This document shows positions 32,017 through 32,317 of a stretch of DNA of 32,317 bases, one piece after another; the stretch's first letter is position 1; the number at the start of each line of letters is the position of its first letter. The notes under the pieces are model-generated. The model did not search any database. It was not told the DNA's origin and saw only the letters and a program-made list of their open reading frames with translations. The stretch is from Planctomycetaceae bacterium (lineage in GTDB: Bacteria; Planctomycetota; Planctomycetia; Pirellulales; Pirellulaceae). The stretch is taken from positions 1 through 32,317 of the forward strand of contig PBSM01000267.1 of NCBI GenBank assembly GCA_002726245.1. Direction: 5' to 3'. A program made the position numbers and the translations under genes.

Positions 32017-32317
32017 TAGCGTCACCTCGGGGATTGAGTTGCCCGCATTCTACGGCAAACGGACCCCACAGGCATCCCCGATTTCGATTTGGAGTGCGAT
32101 GACTTGTCATCGCTTTGGGCTTTCGATGCGTTTGTCCGGCGAAAGCACTCTGATTTGAAATGGAAAGCGGCAACAAGTCGCCGCACTCCAAAAACTCACA
32201 GCCTCGAAGAGTCGTGCAACAGTGCGGCTGTGCCGCGCTAGTGCTTCGTCAAGTCTAAAAAGTGGGGTAAGCATCCTGCTTGCCGTGTGTTTCGCCCGGT
32301 GAATCGCAAGCTGGAAG
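32017..32317. other. Non-coding right edge rich in palindromic repeats
   Basis: No credible gene. Upstream of the lipoprotein gene it holds the inverted repeat pair at 32088-32192. Between the two copies is a hairpin with the 7-bp stem GCTTTCG/CGAAAGC (about 32119-32146). Near 32264-32285 a further repeat-like sequence GGGGTAAGCATCCTGCTTGCC occurs, with a short imperfect palindrome (GTAAGCA/TGCTTGC). The promoter of the lipoprotein gene should be here but is not identified. Confidence 0.5.
32088..32192. repeat. Inverted pair of hairpin repeats with compensatory changes
   Basis: Left copy (32088-32116): TTTGGAGTGCGATGACTTGT and onwards, hairpin GCGATGA-CTTG-TCATCGC. Right copy (32164-32192), read on the minus strand: TTTGGAGTGCGGCGACTTGT and onwards, hairpin GCGGCGA-CTTG-TTGCCGC. 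Flanks (TTTGGAGT) and loop are identical. The stem differs at several positions, yet pairing is kept through A-T to G-C exchanges and one G-T wobble. The copies are 47 bases apart. Confidence 0.75.

Noticed and set aside
1..32317. CRISPR array or insertion sequence
   Set aside because: No regularly spaced direct repeats and no transposase-like protein were seen on either strand.

Overview
The window reads as chromosomal DNA from a planctomycete, probably of the Pirellula/Rhodopirellula type. This is an inference from gene content, not from a marker gene. The pointers are two secreted squalene-cyclase-like repeat proteins in tandem, a large secreted double alpha/beta-hydrolase, a lipoprotein with two TlpA-type thioredoxin domains, a MotA/ExbB-like protein next to a von Willebrand A (VWA) protein, and many different palindromic repeats between genes. 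There is no rRNA, tRNA, CRISPR array, transposase or integrase that I can support.

Layout. (1) 1-3000 is a small, partly decayed stress-gene island. It holds the N-terminus of a response regulator (left edge, minus strand), an intact universal stress protein (USP), a second USP broken by a one-base frameshift, a 73-residue hypothetical, a truncated FocA/NirC-like fragment with an adjoining membrane-protein fragment, and an OsmC-family gene on the minus strand. The OsmC gene has an in-frame TGA exactly where the family has its first reactive cysteine, and a hairpin fitting bacterial SECIS geometry follows it. I regard this candidate selenoprotein as the best find in the window. (2) 3196-12144 is a tight plus-strand run of nine genes: an adenylyltransferase-PfkB kinase fusion in the reverse order of HldE, an SDR epimerase, a split transketolase pair, a zinc alcohol dehydrogenase, a HAD-type protein, an APH-like kinase, an RmlB-like dehydratase and a methyltransferase. 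Several stops and starts overlap. It probably makes an unusual activated sugar for a surface glycan. (3) 12148-18031 continues the glycan theme: a membrane SGNH hydrolase (minus), then RmlD-like reductase, GT2 glycosyltransferase and Wzx-like flippase (plus), then a second methyltransferase (minus). (4) 18083-21427 carries two tandem squalene-cyclase-like secreted proteins on the minus strand, the upstream copy broken by two one-base frameshifts. (5) 21618-23921 is a secreted two-domain hydrolase whose first domain lacks the nucleophile serine. (6) 24029-27182 (minus) pairs a four-helix MotA/ExbB-like protein with a long helical tail and a single-helix, coiled-coil VWA protein with a MotB-like aspartate at its membrane helix. 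This looks like an ion-driven stator pair with a VWA output domain. (7) 27303-32016 has a transglutaminase-like/TPR protein, a possible PilZ-like protein and the two-thioredoxin lipoprotein.

Two themes cross the regions. First, palindromic repeats of several sequence families sit at gene ends or between genes. Two inverted copies at the right edge keep their pairing through compensatory changes. Second, all three clear frameshifts are single-base losses from what would be short runs of the same base. They may therefore be sequencing or assembly errors, and the pseudogene labels are provisional.
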